From Planctomycetaceae bacterium (GTDB lineage: Bacteria > Planctomycetota > Phycisphaerae > Sedimentisphaerales > UBA12454), in contig JAJFVK010000013.1 in the NCBI GenBank assembly GCA_021371795.1, positions 248,001-312,000 on the forward strand: a stretch of 64,000 nt of DNA, in the 5' to 3' direction. The notes under the pieces are model-generated. The model was not told where the DNA came from. It worked only from the letters and a program-made list of their open reading frames with translations, and did not search any database. Of this stretch, positions 47,217 to 55,627 are shown in pieces. Position numbers and translations under genes: made by a program. The number at the start of each line of letters is the position of its first letter. The stretch's first letter is position 1.

Positions 47217-47528
47217 TTATGCGCTTGCTCTGTAAACTATTTTGCCCTGCCTGATAACATTTGCGAGAAATCCGCTTTTGTCCATTGAACGGCACAACAG
47301 AACCGGCTCTATCAGGATATTCACATCACGGACAAGACCAAATAAATCCGCGCTTACCTTTAGATAATCGCCTTTGAATTTATCCACTACAACGGCAATA
47401 TCAATATCGCTGGACTTTTTAGCCGTACCTCTGGCGTGCGAACCATAAAGTATGACCATCTCGACCGGCATATAATCCAGGACTTTTTGGGCGTAAAGTT
47501 TGGCTATTTTAACAATTTTTTTATCCAT
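47217..47528 (-). CDS. MNT-type minimal nucleotidyltransferase
   Basis: 103 residues. The nucleotidyltransferase motif is YGSHARGTAKKSSDIDIAVV, with the GS start and the paired aspartates. Such proteins pair with HEPN proteins; in studied modules the MNT partner AMPylates and silences the HEPN RNase. It overlaps the HEPN gene by 25 bases and is translated after it. Confidence 0.9.
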   Translation of the reverse strand: MDKKIVKIAKLYAQKVLDYMPVEMVILYGSHARGTAKKSSDIDIAVVVDKFKGDYLKVSADLFGLVRDVNILIEPVLLCRSMDKSGFLANVIRQGKIVYRASA

Positions 47529-47899
47529 GTATAAAAGCCTTTAGTGCGTTTATATATCTCCGCACATTTTTTACTATTCAAAGACTTCAGCAAAAGCTGT
47601 TTATCTTCAGGATAACGAGCCTGAATATTAAGAGGCATAAGTTCGTTTAAAAGCGATAGATAACGTTTATCAACCTTTGCTGTAATTCCGCTTTTTTCAG
47701 AAAGTATAAGCAGATTATGAATATAGGGCGGTTCAGTTTTTTGAGTGTGCCAAAAATAAGCCTTCAACGACTTTTCCACAACCTGATGGCACAAAAAACC
47801 AACGTACAAATATCTCTTCTTGTCCAGCATTGCTTTTGCGCTGACTATGTCATAATGTGCGGTATCCATCCAATATTCAATTTTTTGCTGCACATTCAT
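47504..47899 (-). CDS. HEPN domain protein
   Basis: 131 residues, all helical. The N-terminal helix pair has YWMDTAHYDIVSAKAML and the conserved HQVVEKSLKAYF. The C-terminal helix lacks a clear RxxxxH RNase motif, although NIQARYPEDKQ is near that place, so toxin activity is uncertain. Ribosome-binding site GGAAAGG. Forms a two-gene operon with the MNT partner and diverges from the methyltransferase. Confidence 0.88.
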   Translation of the reverse strand: MNVQQKIEYWMDTAHYDIVSAKAMLDKKRYLYVGFLCHQVVEKSLKAYFWHTQKTEPPYIHNLLILSEKSGITAKVDKRYLSLLNELMPLNIQARYPEDKQLLLKSLNSKKCAEIYKRTKGFYTWIKKLLK

Positions 47900-47975
47900 A
47901 TTTCAACCTTTCCGTTGTATTTTCTACGATTTGGGTCTTTTTGTCAAAACTATTTTTCAATCTAAAACATCCTGC

Positions 47976-48003
47976 TTGCATTACCATTAGTATGCGCTAA
48001 AAT
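47976..48003 (+). promoter_or_regulatory. promoter of the DNA methyltransferase
   Basis: TTGCAT, 16-nt spacer, TAAAAT; only six bases (GAGAGG) separate the -10 box from the ATG at 48010, so the mRNA should be leaderless. Confidence 0.62.
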
Positions 48004-48009
48004 GAGAGG

Positions 48010-48948
48010 ATGGATGAACTTCTTAACAAAATAATCGAAGGCGATTGCATCAAGATACTCGGCAGCGTTAAAGAGCCGTTTGCGGATTTAATCTTTGCCG
48101 ACCCGCCCTTCAACATCGGCTACAAATACGACAAATACAACGACAAACAAAAAAAGGAACATTATCTCGACTGGACACGAAAATGGATGGCCGCCTGTGT
48201 TAATGTTCTCAAGCCAACCGGTTCATTCTACATCGCAATCGGCGACGCTTACGCGGCAAACATAAAAGTCATCGCTGATGAACTCGGCCTGTTTACGAGA
48301 AACTGGATTATCTGGCACTACACTTTCGGCCAGCAGACGAAAGATAAATTCGCTCTTTCGCACACTCATATTTTTTATTTTGTCAAAGACAAAAATAATT
48401 TTACATTCAACGATTATGCTGTACGAACGCCGTCCGACAGGCAATTAATCTACAACGACAAACGCGCAAACTCTGTCGGCAAAAATCCGGACGATGTGTG
48501 GAAATGCTTTTCACGAGTGTGCGGAACATTCAAAGAACGCATGGGCTGGCATCCGTGCCAGATGCCGGAATTACTTCTCGCAAGGATTATCGCGGCCAGT
48601 TCAAACACAGGTGACTGTGTGCTCGACCCGTTTAACGGCTCCGGCACTACCGCTGTTGTCGCGGCCAAATACGGCAGGAAATATTGCGGAATCGACATTT
48701 CAAAAGATTATGTGAAAAAAACAATCGAACGAATCGGCAAAATATGCAATCAATCTTCTGATATGGAAGCCGACGAGATTAAAAGACTGTTCGTTGAAAT
48801 GGGAATCGATAAAGCAAAACTTTTAAGCAGCGAAAAATTGATGGGAATTTTCGCTAAACAATTTGTTATTAGAATGAACAACGGCAAAGAATATGATAAG
48901 AAATATATAGCGTCTGTTATTGAAGATTTTTCCGAAAGTAAAAAATAA
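48010..48948 (+). CDS. orphan site-specific DNA methyltransferase (beta class)
   Basis: 312 residues. Motif IV is FADPPFNIGY near the N-terminus and the SAM motif VLDPFNGSGTTAVVA lies near residue 205, the order of beta-class adenine-N6 or cytosine-N4 enzymes; DPPF favours adenine. A C-terminal extension of about 70 residues has no family I know. No restriction gene is adjacent, so it may be regulatory or epigenetic. Recognition sequence cannot be predicted. Confidence 0.88.
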   Translation: MDELLNKIIEGDCIKILGSVKEPFADLIFADPPFNIGYKYDKYNDKQKKEHYLDWTRKWMAACVNVLKPTGSFYIAIGDAYAANIKVIADELGLFTRNWIIWHYTFGQQTKDKFALSHTHIFYFVKDKNNFTFNDYAVRTPSDRQLIYNDKRANSVGKNPDDVWKCFSRVCGTFKERMGWHPCQMPELLLARIIAASSNTGDCVLDPFNGSGTTAVVAAKYGRKYCGIDISKDYVKKTIERIGKICNQSSDMEADEIKRLFVEMGIDKAKLLSSEKLMGIFAKQFVIRMNNGKEYDKKYIASVIEDFSESKK

Positions 48949-48984
48949 TTAAAAGTTGAACGTTCGAGGTTCAGAGAGGTTTAT

Positions 48985-50631
48985 ATTAAGAAATTAACTT
49001 ACATATTATACTTCGCATTATCTGCCCTTCTGCTGACAGTTATTCAGCAGCCGTTTAATTTGTCGTTTTTTGCGTGGATTGCGTTTGTGCCGTTTGTATT
49101 GGGCAGTTTATCAAATGAAAAAACAAAAAAAACTGTTCTGTTTGCATACATCGTCGGCGTTATTTATTGGCTGGGCAATCTCTATTGGCTGTTTCCAACT
49201 ACACCACTCGGCTGGATTGCAGCCTGTTTATACTTCGCTGTTTATTGGCCATTGGTCGTAATCGCACTGCGGTTTTGCACCGAAAGAAAAATCCCATTAT
49301 GGTTTTCAGTTCCAATTTTAATCGTCGGCGAAGAAACACTTAGAGGTTATTTATTTAGTTGGCGGTTTCTTGCGCACAGTCAATTCAGCAATATTTCATT
49401 TATTCAAATTACCGACATATTCGGCACGGCAGGAGTAAGTTTCGTTATCGCAATGGTCAATGGTTTAATCGCCGAAATAATCATCACCTGCAAAGAAAAA
49501 AGAAAAACTAATCTTATCATTGGTACCTCAATAACATTAATCATCATAGCTGCGGTAATTTCTTACGGCCGACACAGAATCAATCAAACGCCTGAATGTA
49601 CCGAAGCCGGGCCGCGAATCGGTATTGTACAATCGAACGTGCCTGTAAAAGCAGGCGAAGATATGATACCGTTTGAACAGGTTTTTCTCGACCAGCTTGT
49701 TGACAGCAGACACGCATTCATTCAGGCTGCGCCGTCATTAATCATCTGGCCTGAAACGATGGTCGAGTCAGTACTGTCTGAAAATTATTTAAAACTTGTC
49801 GCCGACGGTTACGCATCAAAGGTTATTAACGGTTATCTTGTTCAGCACGCAAACGAAGGAGTGAATATCCTTGTCGGCGCGTTCGCGGCGGACGCGGCAG
49901 TAGATGCGAATAATAACATAAAACTCAACACCCGTTACAACACGGCGTTTTTATATGAACCCAATCAGCCTTACGCCCGCCAGCATTACAGTAAAATTCA
50001 TCTCGTGCCGTTTGGCGAATACATACCTTTGAAAAAAGAACTGCCGTTTCTTTTTAAATTTCTGCTTTCGATGACGCCTTATGATTTTGACTACACGCTT
50101 GACGCCGGCAGTGAATATACGAATTTCAAAATCGCTGCCAACGGAAAAAATTATAATTTCGCGACATCGATATGTTTTGAAGATACCGTGCCGGAAGTTT
50201 GCAGAAAACTAGTAGCTGAAGACGGCATCAAACAGGCAGACTGGCTTGTGAATATCAGCAACGACGGCTGGTTTGTCCGGCCAAAGGGAAAAAAACTTAA
50301 AGCCAGCACTGAACTGTCCCAGCGTATGGCTATTAGTGTTTTTCGCGCGATTGAAAACCGCGTGCCGATGGTTCGATGCTCAAATACCGGCATAAGCTGT
50401 ATGATAGATTCGGTTGGCAATATTGAGGATGGCTATATCGCGGGCACACTAAATCAAAAGGCCGCAAAACGCACCGCAGAGGCAGGCTGGCTCGTTGATA
50501 CTGTTAAAATAGATAAGAGAGTTACCGTATTCAGCAAAAATCGACAGTTTTTACCAATTGTCTGTGCCATAAGTTTGATTTTATCGGTTGTTATGTCGAT
50601 ATATAAAAAGAAACTTAAAAATCAAAAATAA
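48985..50631 (+). CDS. lnt: apolipoprotein N-acyltransferase, probable ATT start
   Basis: Transfers an acyl chain to the N-terminal cysteine of lipoproteins in the inner membrane; 548 residues. N-terminal membrane helices, then a carbon-nitrogen hydrolase domain with the triad in WPETMVES (Glu), YSKIHLVPFGEY (Lys) and TSICFEDTVPE (Cys). A TTG at 49060 would cut off the first membrane helix. In frame upstream, ATT at 48985 follows AGAGAGG and gives KKLTYILYFALSALLL, so an AUU start is inferred. Confidence 0.88.
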   Translation: MKKLTYILYFALSALLLTVIQQPFNLSFFAWIAFVPFVLGSLSNEKTKKTVLFAYIVGVIYWLGNLYWLFPTTPLGWIAACLYFAVYWPLVVIALRFCTERKIPLWFSVPILIVGEETLRGYLFSWRFLAHSQFSNISFIQITDIFGTAGVSFVIAMVNGLIAEIIITCKEKRKTNLIIGTSITLIIIAAVISYGRHRINQTPECTEAGPRIGIVQSNVPVKAGEDMIPFEQVFLDQLVDSRHAFIQAAPSLIIWPETMVESVLSENYLKLVADGYASKVINGYLVQHANEGVNILVGAFAADAAVDANNNIKLNTRYNTAFLYEPNQPYARQHYSKIHLVPFGEYIPLKKELPFLFKFLLSMTPYDFDYTLDAGSEYTNFKIAANGKNYNFATSICFEDTVPEVCRKLVAEDGIKQADWLVNISNDGWFVRPKGKKLKASTELSQRMAISVFRAIENRVPMVRCSNTGISCMIDSVGNIEDGYIAGTLNQKAAKRTAEAGWLVDTVKIDKRVTVFSKNRQFLPIVCAISLILSVVMSIYKKKLKNQK

Positions 50632-50644
50632 AAAATCAAAATTT

Positions 50645-50693
50645 CGTCCCGAAGGGATCTTCGCTTCGCTTCGAGAGTCCGACTTCGTCGGAA
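50645..50693 (+). repeat. dispersed hairpin repeat, copy 1
   Basis: TCCCGAAGGGATCTTCGCTTCG plus a second hairpin CCGACTTCGTCGG. Partner copy at 57637-57684; the second hairpin differs in sequence (TCGGCTGCGCCGA) but stays paired. Flanked by ATCAAAAAT-rich DNA in both places. Confidence 0.65.
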
Positions 50694-50727
50694 CTATTTT
50701 TATTTTACTTGTGAAAGGCTGATTCTA

Positions 50728-51693
50728 ATGAAAAAAATTGCAATAATTATGAGCCTATTATTTTTTGTTAATTGCTGCTTTGCTGAAGCTGATACGAAAG
50801 CGTTGCTACTGGAAGCCAAAGGAATAATCGCCGCCGGGATGCGAAGCACTGACGAAAGAATTCGTTCAAATGCGGTTGAAGCGGTGTCGGCAAGCGGAGA
50901 TTCAAAATTAGTCGGCGAAGCCGCTGCGCTTTTGGTTGACCCGTCAGTAATTGTAAAGTTTTCCGCCGCAGTCGTAATAGGCGACATGAACCAGGCACAA
51001 TACAAAGAAAAATTAGTCGAACTGACAAAAGACAAAAATTTGAACGTTGTGCTGGCAGGCAGCTATGCCCTTTGCAAGATGGGCGATGAAACCTATTTTA
51101 AGAAAATAACAGAAATCGCAGAAAACAATAAAGACCAAACTGTAAAAGCTAACGCGGCGATGCTTCTTGGTAAATTAGGAAGAAAAGAATCTCTGCCGAT
51201 CCTTTATGGAATTAAGGACAGCGCGGACTCCACAAATACCGCAGCTTTCAACGCGACAGAAGCAATTGCCAGAATCGGCGATGAAAAAATCTATAAAAAG
51301 ATTTGGGCAATGCTCATAAGTGTTTACGCAGACGATAGATATATGGGTGCTCAAGCGATGACAGCCTTTGGCGGAACCAGAGGCGCAGGCGCTTTGGCTT
51401 CCCTGCTCGATGACGATGCAAATGAGGTCAGATTGACAGCCGCCGGCCAGCTCGGTACTTTGGGCGACAAGAGCGGCAGCGGTACCGTAAAAAAATACCT
51501 TTCAGGTCCTGTACCAGAACCAAAAGAGGTTGCCGATAGATGTAACGTATTGGCGGCAATAGCGATAGGACAAATTGGCAATGAGGAATTGGCAAGCTAT
51601 TTGCCAAAAATGCTCAAAAATAGTAATCCTTTTGTGCAAATTGCCGCAGCAAAGAGCATATTGATGATTGATAACGCCAAAATGTCAAAATAG
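50728..51693 (+). CDS. secreted HEAT-repeat protein
   Basis: 321 residues. Signal peptide MKKIAIIMSLLFFVNCCFA (a lipoprotein cysteine is possible at 16-17, but the box is poor), then about eight HEAT-type helical repeats such as VKANAAMLLGKLGRKESLPI and VRLTAAGQLGTLGDKSG. HEAT arrays are protein-binding scaffolds. Located between lnt and the cell-shape genes; partner unknown. Confidence 0.8.
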   Translation: MKKIAIIMSLLFFVNCCFAEADTKALLLEAKGIIAAGMRSTDERIRSNAVEAVSASGDSKLVGEAAALLVDPSVIVKFSAAVVIGDMNQAQYKEKLVELTKDKNLNVVLAGSYALCKMGDETYFKKITEIAENNKDQTVKANAAMLLGKLGRKESLPILYGIKDSADSTNTAAFNATEAIARIGDEKIYKKIWAMLISVYADDRYMGAQAMTAFGGTRGAGALASLLDDDANEVRLTAAGQLGTLGDKSGSGTVKKYLSGPVPEPKEVADRCNVLAAIAIGQIGNEELASYLPKMLKNSNPFVQIAAAKSILMIDNAKMSK

Positions 51694-51798
51694 TATCGCA
51701 GGGACATAAACAGACTCTGTGAATCTGTAATTATACTGTTTTTTTGCTGACTTTTTGTATAAATCAAGCTGAACACTAAACATAAGTCTAAAAAGTAC

Positions 51799-51827
51799 TT
51801 GACCTTCGGCGGTAATATGCGTAAAAT
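51799..51827 (+). promoter_or_regulatory. promoter of the coiled-coil gene and possibly the mre operon
   Basis: TTGACC, 17-nt spacer, TAAAAT; leader of about 85 nt to the ATG at 51921. Confidence 0.7.
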
Positions 51828-51920
51828 CTGGTCAAGCATTGTATTACTAATGTCGATTAAAAAGATTATTGATTATGTTGTTGTAATCAGCCTGAAAGAA
51901 ACCGCAGCGAAAGGAGTAAG

Positions 51921-52769
51921 ATGAGTACTCTTACGAAAATCTTAATAGTGTTATTAACGTTCTTATCCGTATTTTTATGCAGTATGACTGTCATTTATGT
52001 AATGACGGCAACCAACTATAAACAAGCATACGAGTCTCTGCAGACAGACTACGCAGGATTGCAGGAAAAAAGCAATACCTACGAACAGCAGGTTGTCGAA
52101 AAGACTCGTCAAATCGGCGAACTGTCTAACAAACTCGATGCAGAAATCTCTTCTCTTAAGGCTGACAAGGCCAAAATTGAACAGGATTTGAAAAATATTA
52201 CGCGCGAGAAGGCAGACCTCGATGAAAGAGTAAAGACCCTTGCAACGGCGGCTTTGAAATTTGAAGAAACCGTTGGCGGAATGCAGGGAAACCTTACTCA
52301 AACAAGAAACGAACTTGAGCAGGCACGCGGCGAAAGCATTAAATTGAGCAAAAATCTCGATGAAATCACACAAAGCCTCGATGAGAAAATGGCGCAGCTC
52401 GAATCAGCAAACAATGAGAAGAAAAGACTGCTCGAAGAAAAAGACAAACTCGAAAAACAAATCTCCGGCAAAGTTGTTGATTTCCAGCCGGTTACTTCAA
52501 CAGAAAACGGGCCGGCAGTACAAGCTATCGAATCCGGCAATCCGGTATCACTTCAGGGCAAAGTTACCGCTCTCGAAGGCGCACTGGCGACCATTTCCAT
52601 TGGTTCTGCTGATGGCGTTGAAAAAGGAATGGTATTCCACGTTACCCAAAACGACAACTTTATATGCGACATCAAAATTACCGACGTTGACACAGAAGTA
52701 TCGGCCGGCACGCTGGAATTAGTGCAGCAACAGCCAAGGGTGGGCGATATCGTTTCTACGACCTGGTAA
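51921..52769 (+). CDS. membrane-anchored coiled-coil protein
   Basis: 282 residues. One N-terminal membrane helix (LIVLLTFLSVFLCSMTVIYVM), a long coiled coil (about 35-190), and a small C-terminal beta domain (LEGALATISIGSADGVEKGMVFHV ... VGDIVSTTW) resembling the FlgT-C/MreC-like barrels. Topology matches MreC, which lies two genes further on, but it is not MreC itself. AAGGAG precedes the ATG. A role in envelope growth is inferred from context. Confidence 0.72.
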   Translation: MSTLTKILIVLLTFLSVFLCSMTVIYVMTATNYKQAYESLQTDYAGLQEKSNTYEQQVVEKTRQIGELSNKLDAEISSLKADKAKIEQDLKNITREKADLDERVKTLATAALKFEETVGGMQGNLTQTRNELEQARGESIKLSKNLDEITQSLDEKMAQLESANNEKKRLLEEKDKLEKQISGKVVDFQPVTSTENGPAVQAIESGNPVSLQGKVTALEGALATISIGSADGVEKGMVFHVTQNDNFICDIKITDVDTEVSAGTLELVQQQPRVGDIVSTTW

Positions 52770-52829
52770 TTTGGATAAAATACGAAATTCTAAGACGAAT
52801 TCCGAAATAAAATTTGACAGGAAATTAAA

Positions 52830-52994
52830 ATGAGCGCATTACAAACAAGCAGCAATGTAAAACCTGCAAGCAACCTTTTCACGGCCTTGCTGGCACTAGC
52901 CTGCTTAGTAGTTGCAGGGGCCGCCGCTCTGGTTACATACAAAAACTTCTTCGATTATGGCACGCTATTCAAAATCATGGAAGTTTTTCAATAG
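52830..52994 (+). CDS. 54-residue single-span membrane protein
   Basis: MSALQTSSNVKPASN, then a hydrophobic helix (LFTALLALACLVVAGAAALVT), then KNFFDYGTLFKIMEVFQ. AGGA lies eight bases before the ATG, and the spacing fits between the coiled-coil gene and mreB. No family recognised. Probably part of the same transcript as mreB. Confidence 0.65.
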   Translation: MSALQTSSNVKPASNLFTALLALACLVVAGAAALVTYKNFFDYGTLFKIMEVFQ

Positions 52995-53049
52995 ATTATA
53001 AATAGCAAACAGATTATACTGCGGTCGCTATAGTTTGAAAGGATTTGAC

Positions 53050-54105
53050 GTGTTTCTGGACCCACTGCTGGGCTGGTTTAGTATGGATATGGGAATCGAC
53101 CTCGGTACCTGCAATACTTTGGTATGCGTGCGCAATGAGGGTATCGTTCTCAATGAGCCAAGCGTAGTCGCAGTCCGAAAAGGCACCAACATCGTTCTCA
53201 ACAACGGCGAAGCTGTCGGTCTTGTCGCTCGCGAAATGCTCGGCAAAACTCCTGGAAGTATCTCCGCAATCCGTCCAATGAAAGACGGCGTTATCAGCGA
53301 CTTCGAAATCACCGAAGCAATGCTTAGTTATTTCATCCGCAAAGTTCACGGCAGAAACAGCCGACTAATCAAACCAAGAGTTGTTATCGCAGTGCCAAGC
53401 GGTATCACCGCTGTCGAAAGACGCGCTGTTATAGATAGTGCCGAACGTGCAGGCGCACGAAAAGTTTTCATCGTTAAAGAACCAATGGCAGCAGGTATCG
53501 GCGCAGGTCTGCCAATTACTGAACCGACCGCATCGATGATTGTCGATATCGGCGGCGGAACAACTGAAGTCGCAATTATGAGTCTTGCCGACATCAGCAC
53601 GTGCGAATCCGTTCGCATCGGCGGCGACGATATGGACGAAGCAATTATCACTCATCTCAAACGAACATACAATCTGCTCATCGGCGAACCTCGTGCAGAA
53701 CAAGTAAAAATCCAGCTCGGTTCAGCCGCGCCTCTGCCAGAAGAATTGACAATGGAAATCGCGGGCAGAGATACGATTTCAGGTCTGCCGAGAAAAATTG
53801 TCATCACGAGCGAAGAAATACGCGAAGCTCTCAAAGAACCAATCGCAGGCATAATAGAAGCAGTAACACGAACACTTGAAAAGGCCGAGCCGGAACTTGC
53901 GGCAGACCTGATTGATAACGGTTTGCATCTTGCCGGCGGCGGATCGCTGCTTCGCGGGATGGACATAGTTCTTGCCAACGCGACAGGGCTGAAAGTTATT
54001 CGCGCAGACGAGCCTTTGACCTGTGTTGCCAGAGGTACCAGCGTTTATCTTGAAAACTTGGAAATCTGGAAAGACACAATGGACAACAACAGCGGATGGG
54101 AATAA
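53050..54105 (+). CDS. mreB: rod-shape protein MreB, GTG start
   Basis: 351 residues. The GTG at 53050 is chosen because AAAGGA lies seven bases upstream and FLDPLLGWFSMDMGIDLGT is the standard MreB N-terminus; a TTG at 53035 lacks a site. Actin-fold motifs: GIDLGTCNTLV (phosphate 1), VDIGGGTTEVAIM (phosphate 2), HLAGGGSLLRGMD. It guides cell-wall synthesis along the membrane. Followed by mreC and mreD. Confidence 0.96.
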   Translation: MFLDPLLGWFSMDMGIDLGTCNTLVCVRNEGIVLNEPSVVAVRKGTNIVLNNGEAVGLVAREMLGKTPGSISAIRPMKDGVISDFEITEAMLSYFIRKVHGRNSRLIKPRVVIAVPSGITAVERRAVIDSAERAGARKVFIVKEPMAAGIGAGLPITEPTASMIVDIGGGTTEVAIMSLADISTCESVRIGGDDMDEAIITHLKRTYNLLIGEPRAEQVKIQLGSAAPLPEELTMEIAGRDTISGLPRKIVITSEEIREALKEPIAGIIEAVTRTLEKAEPELAADLIDNGLHLAGGGSLLRGMDIVLANATGLKVIRADEPLTCVARGTSVYLENLEIWKDTMDNNSGWE

Positions 54106-54109
54106 AAAA

Positions 54110-54174
54110 AAATTAAAAATCAAAATTCAAAATGCAAAATTTTTGAATCCGCCTGCGGCGGAGATTTTTAGCGA
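54110..54174 (+). repeat. AT-rich spacer with a CCGCCTGCGGCGG hairpin
   Basis: Simple A-rich sequence followed by TCCGCCTGCGGCGGA, the same hairpin as at about 32302. GGAG within it may serve as the mreC ribosome-binding site. Confidence 0.45.
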
Positions 54175-54978
54175 ATGGCACGGACAAAATTCAAACCATC
54201 GAAATTAACGCTTTTCATAGGTCTTTTTTTGACGGGTATTATCCTTCTGCTGCTTCCGCAAAGTATTACATCAAAAGTCAATTTCACGTTCATAGACATT
54301 TTCGATTATTTTCTTAATATGGGTTCGGCTGCGCAGAAACAGCGAATCAATGCCCCCGAAAGCTATGTATCAAAGCAGGAATATCAAAGACTGCAAACGG
54401 CTTTCGCCAATCTCGACCAACAGCACACAGAGTTGAAACAACAATTCGAAAAACTGAGCAAAGTCAGACTCACCGAGCCTGACCCGTCAAGCGGTCTTGT
54501 AATAGCTAAAATTGTAAACAGAAAAGAACATCAGCTAATTATCAATCGAGGCTCAAAAGACGGACTTGCCGCAGGCCAATACGTACTCGGCGATAACGCG
54601 GTAATAGGCCTTATCGAACAGGTTGCCGACGACATTTCAAGCGTGCAGCTTATCACAAGCGCATCCTGTAAAATGCCGATAAAAATTTCCTCGCCGGAAA
54701 TAAACTCGTATTTTAACGGCACAATGCAGGGCGACGGCAAGGCGGCCGCGAAAATATTCAATATTCCGCAAAAATATAAAATCAAAACAGGCAATACCGT
54801 TTACGCGGCTGAAAGGCCGGGACTGCTGGCGTCGGCACGAATCATCGGAAAAATTTCCAAATGCAAATTGGGCGCAAAAAGCGCAGTCGTATGGGATATC
54901 GAAGTCGAACCTATTTATAATTTCGAAAATATAACCTACGTCGCAATCGTTATTATAAAAATGCCGGAGTTCAAATGA
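54175..54978 (+). CDS. mreC: rod-shape protein MreC
   Basis: 267 residues. N-terminal membrane helix (LTLFIGLFLTGIILLLLPQ), coiled coil (about 60-100), then two beta domains with the pattern GLVIAKIVNRKEHQLIINRG and SVQLITSASCKMPIKI. It links MreB to the periplasmic synthases. Stop overlaps the mreD start. Confidence 0.92.
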   Translation: MARTKFKPSKLTLFIGLFLTGIILLLLPQSITSKVNFTFIDIFDYFLNMGSAAQKQRINAPESYVSKQEYQRLQTAFANLDQQHTELKQQFEKLSKVRLTEPDPSSGLVIAKIVNRKEHQLIINRGSKDGLAAGQYVLGDNAVIGLIEQVADDISSVQLITSASCKMPIKISSPEINSYFNGTMQGDGKAAAKIFNIPQKYKIKTGNTVYAAERPGLLASARIIGKISKCKLGAKSAVVWDIEVEPIYNFENITYVAIVIIKMPEFK

Positions 54979-55499
54979 AATGGCTTAGATTTTCATTACT
55001 GATTCTGGCGACAACCGTCATCGGCTCAAGCGCTCTGATGGACGTTATCTCGCTGACCGAGCAGCACATTAAACCAAATCTGCTGTTGATAATGCTGGTC
55101 TATTTCGCGATAAACTGCAACAGTTACGATGCGATTATATGCTGCTTTTCCATCGGTTTGGCCGCCGACCTGACGGGCACGTTAATCGGTCCGTACTTTT
55201 TGAGCTACGGCATTATCGGCACTGCGCTTGCACAAGTTCGAAAATTTATAATTCTCAAGACAACCACTCAACAGGCTTTAGCAATTTTTGTTACAGGGGT
55301 TGTGATTCATCTTGTCGCAGTTATACTAATGAAATTTAAAATGTCGGACGCAACCGTTGCCGGTTTTTCCGTAACCTTCACGGCAAGTATATACTCGGCA
55401 ATTTTATGGTTCCTGCTGAAAATGCCAGTGCAGGCATTGGGCAAATGGCTCGGCGTAGGCGTTTACAGATTCGGCAACCGTGTGGAAGAAAGAATATAA
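54975..55499 (+). CDS. mreD: rod-shape protein MreD
   Basis: 174 residues, five to six membrane helices. Recognised mainly from its place after mreC, the ATGA overlap, and the pattern KPNLLLIMLVYFAINCNSYD with DLTGTLIGPYFLSYG. Integral membrane partner of the elongation complex. Confidence 0.86.
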   Translation: MKWLRFSLLILATTVIGSSALMDVISLTEQHIKPNLLLIMLVYFAINCNSYDAIICCFSIGLAADLTGTLIGPYFLSYGIIGTALAQVRKFIILKTTTQQALAIFVTGVVIHLVAVILMKFKMSDATVAGFSVTFTASIYSAILWFLLKMPVQALGKWLGVGVYRFGNRVEERI

Positions 55500-55534
55500 A
55501 TAAACTTAAACTCAAACTGACCGATTCAGCGGTT

Positions 55535-55578
55535 GAGATTGCCACGGCTGTCTGCGGACAGCCTCGCAATGACAATTA
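55535..55578 (+). repeat. intergenic GATTGC/GCAATGACA repeat
   Basis: GAGATTGCCACGG-CTGTC-TGCG-GACAG-CCTCGCAATGACA forms a hairpin and matches the module near 46743-46801. Confidence 0.55.
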
Positions 55579-55627
55579 GGCATTTGTCTGTTATTGCGAA
55601 GAATAAAATGACAAAGCAATAAAAATT

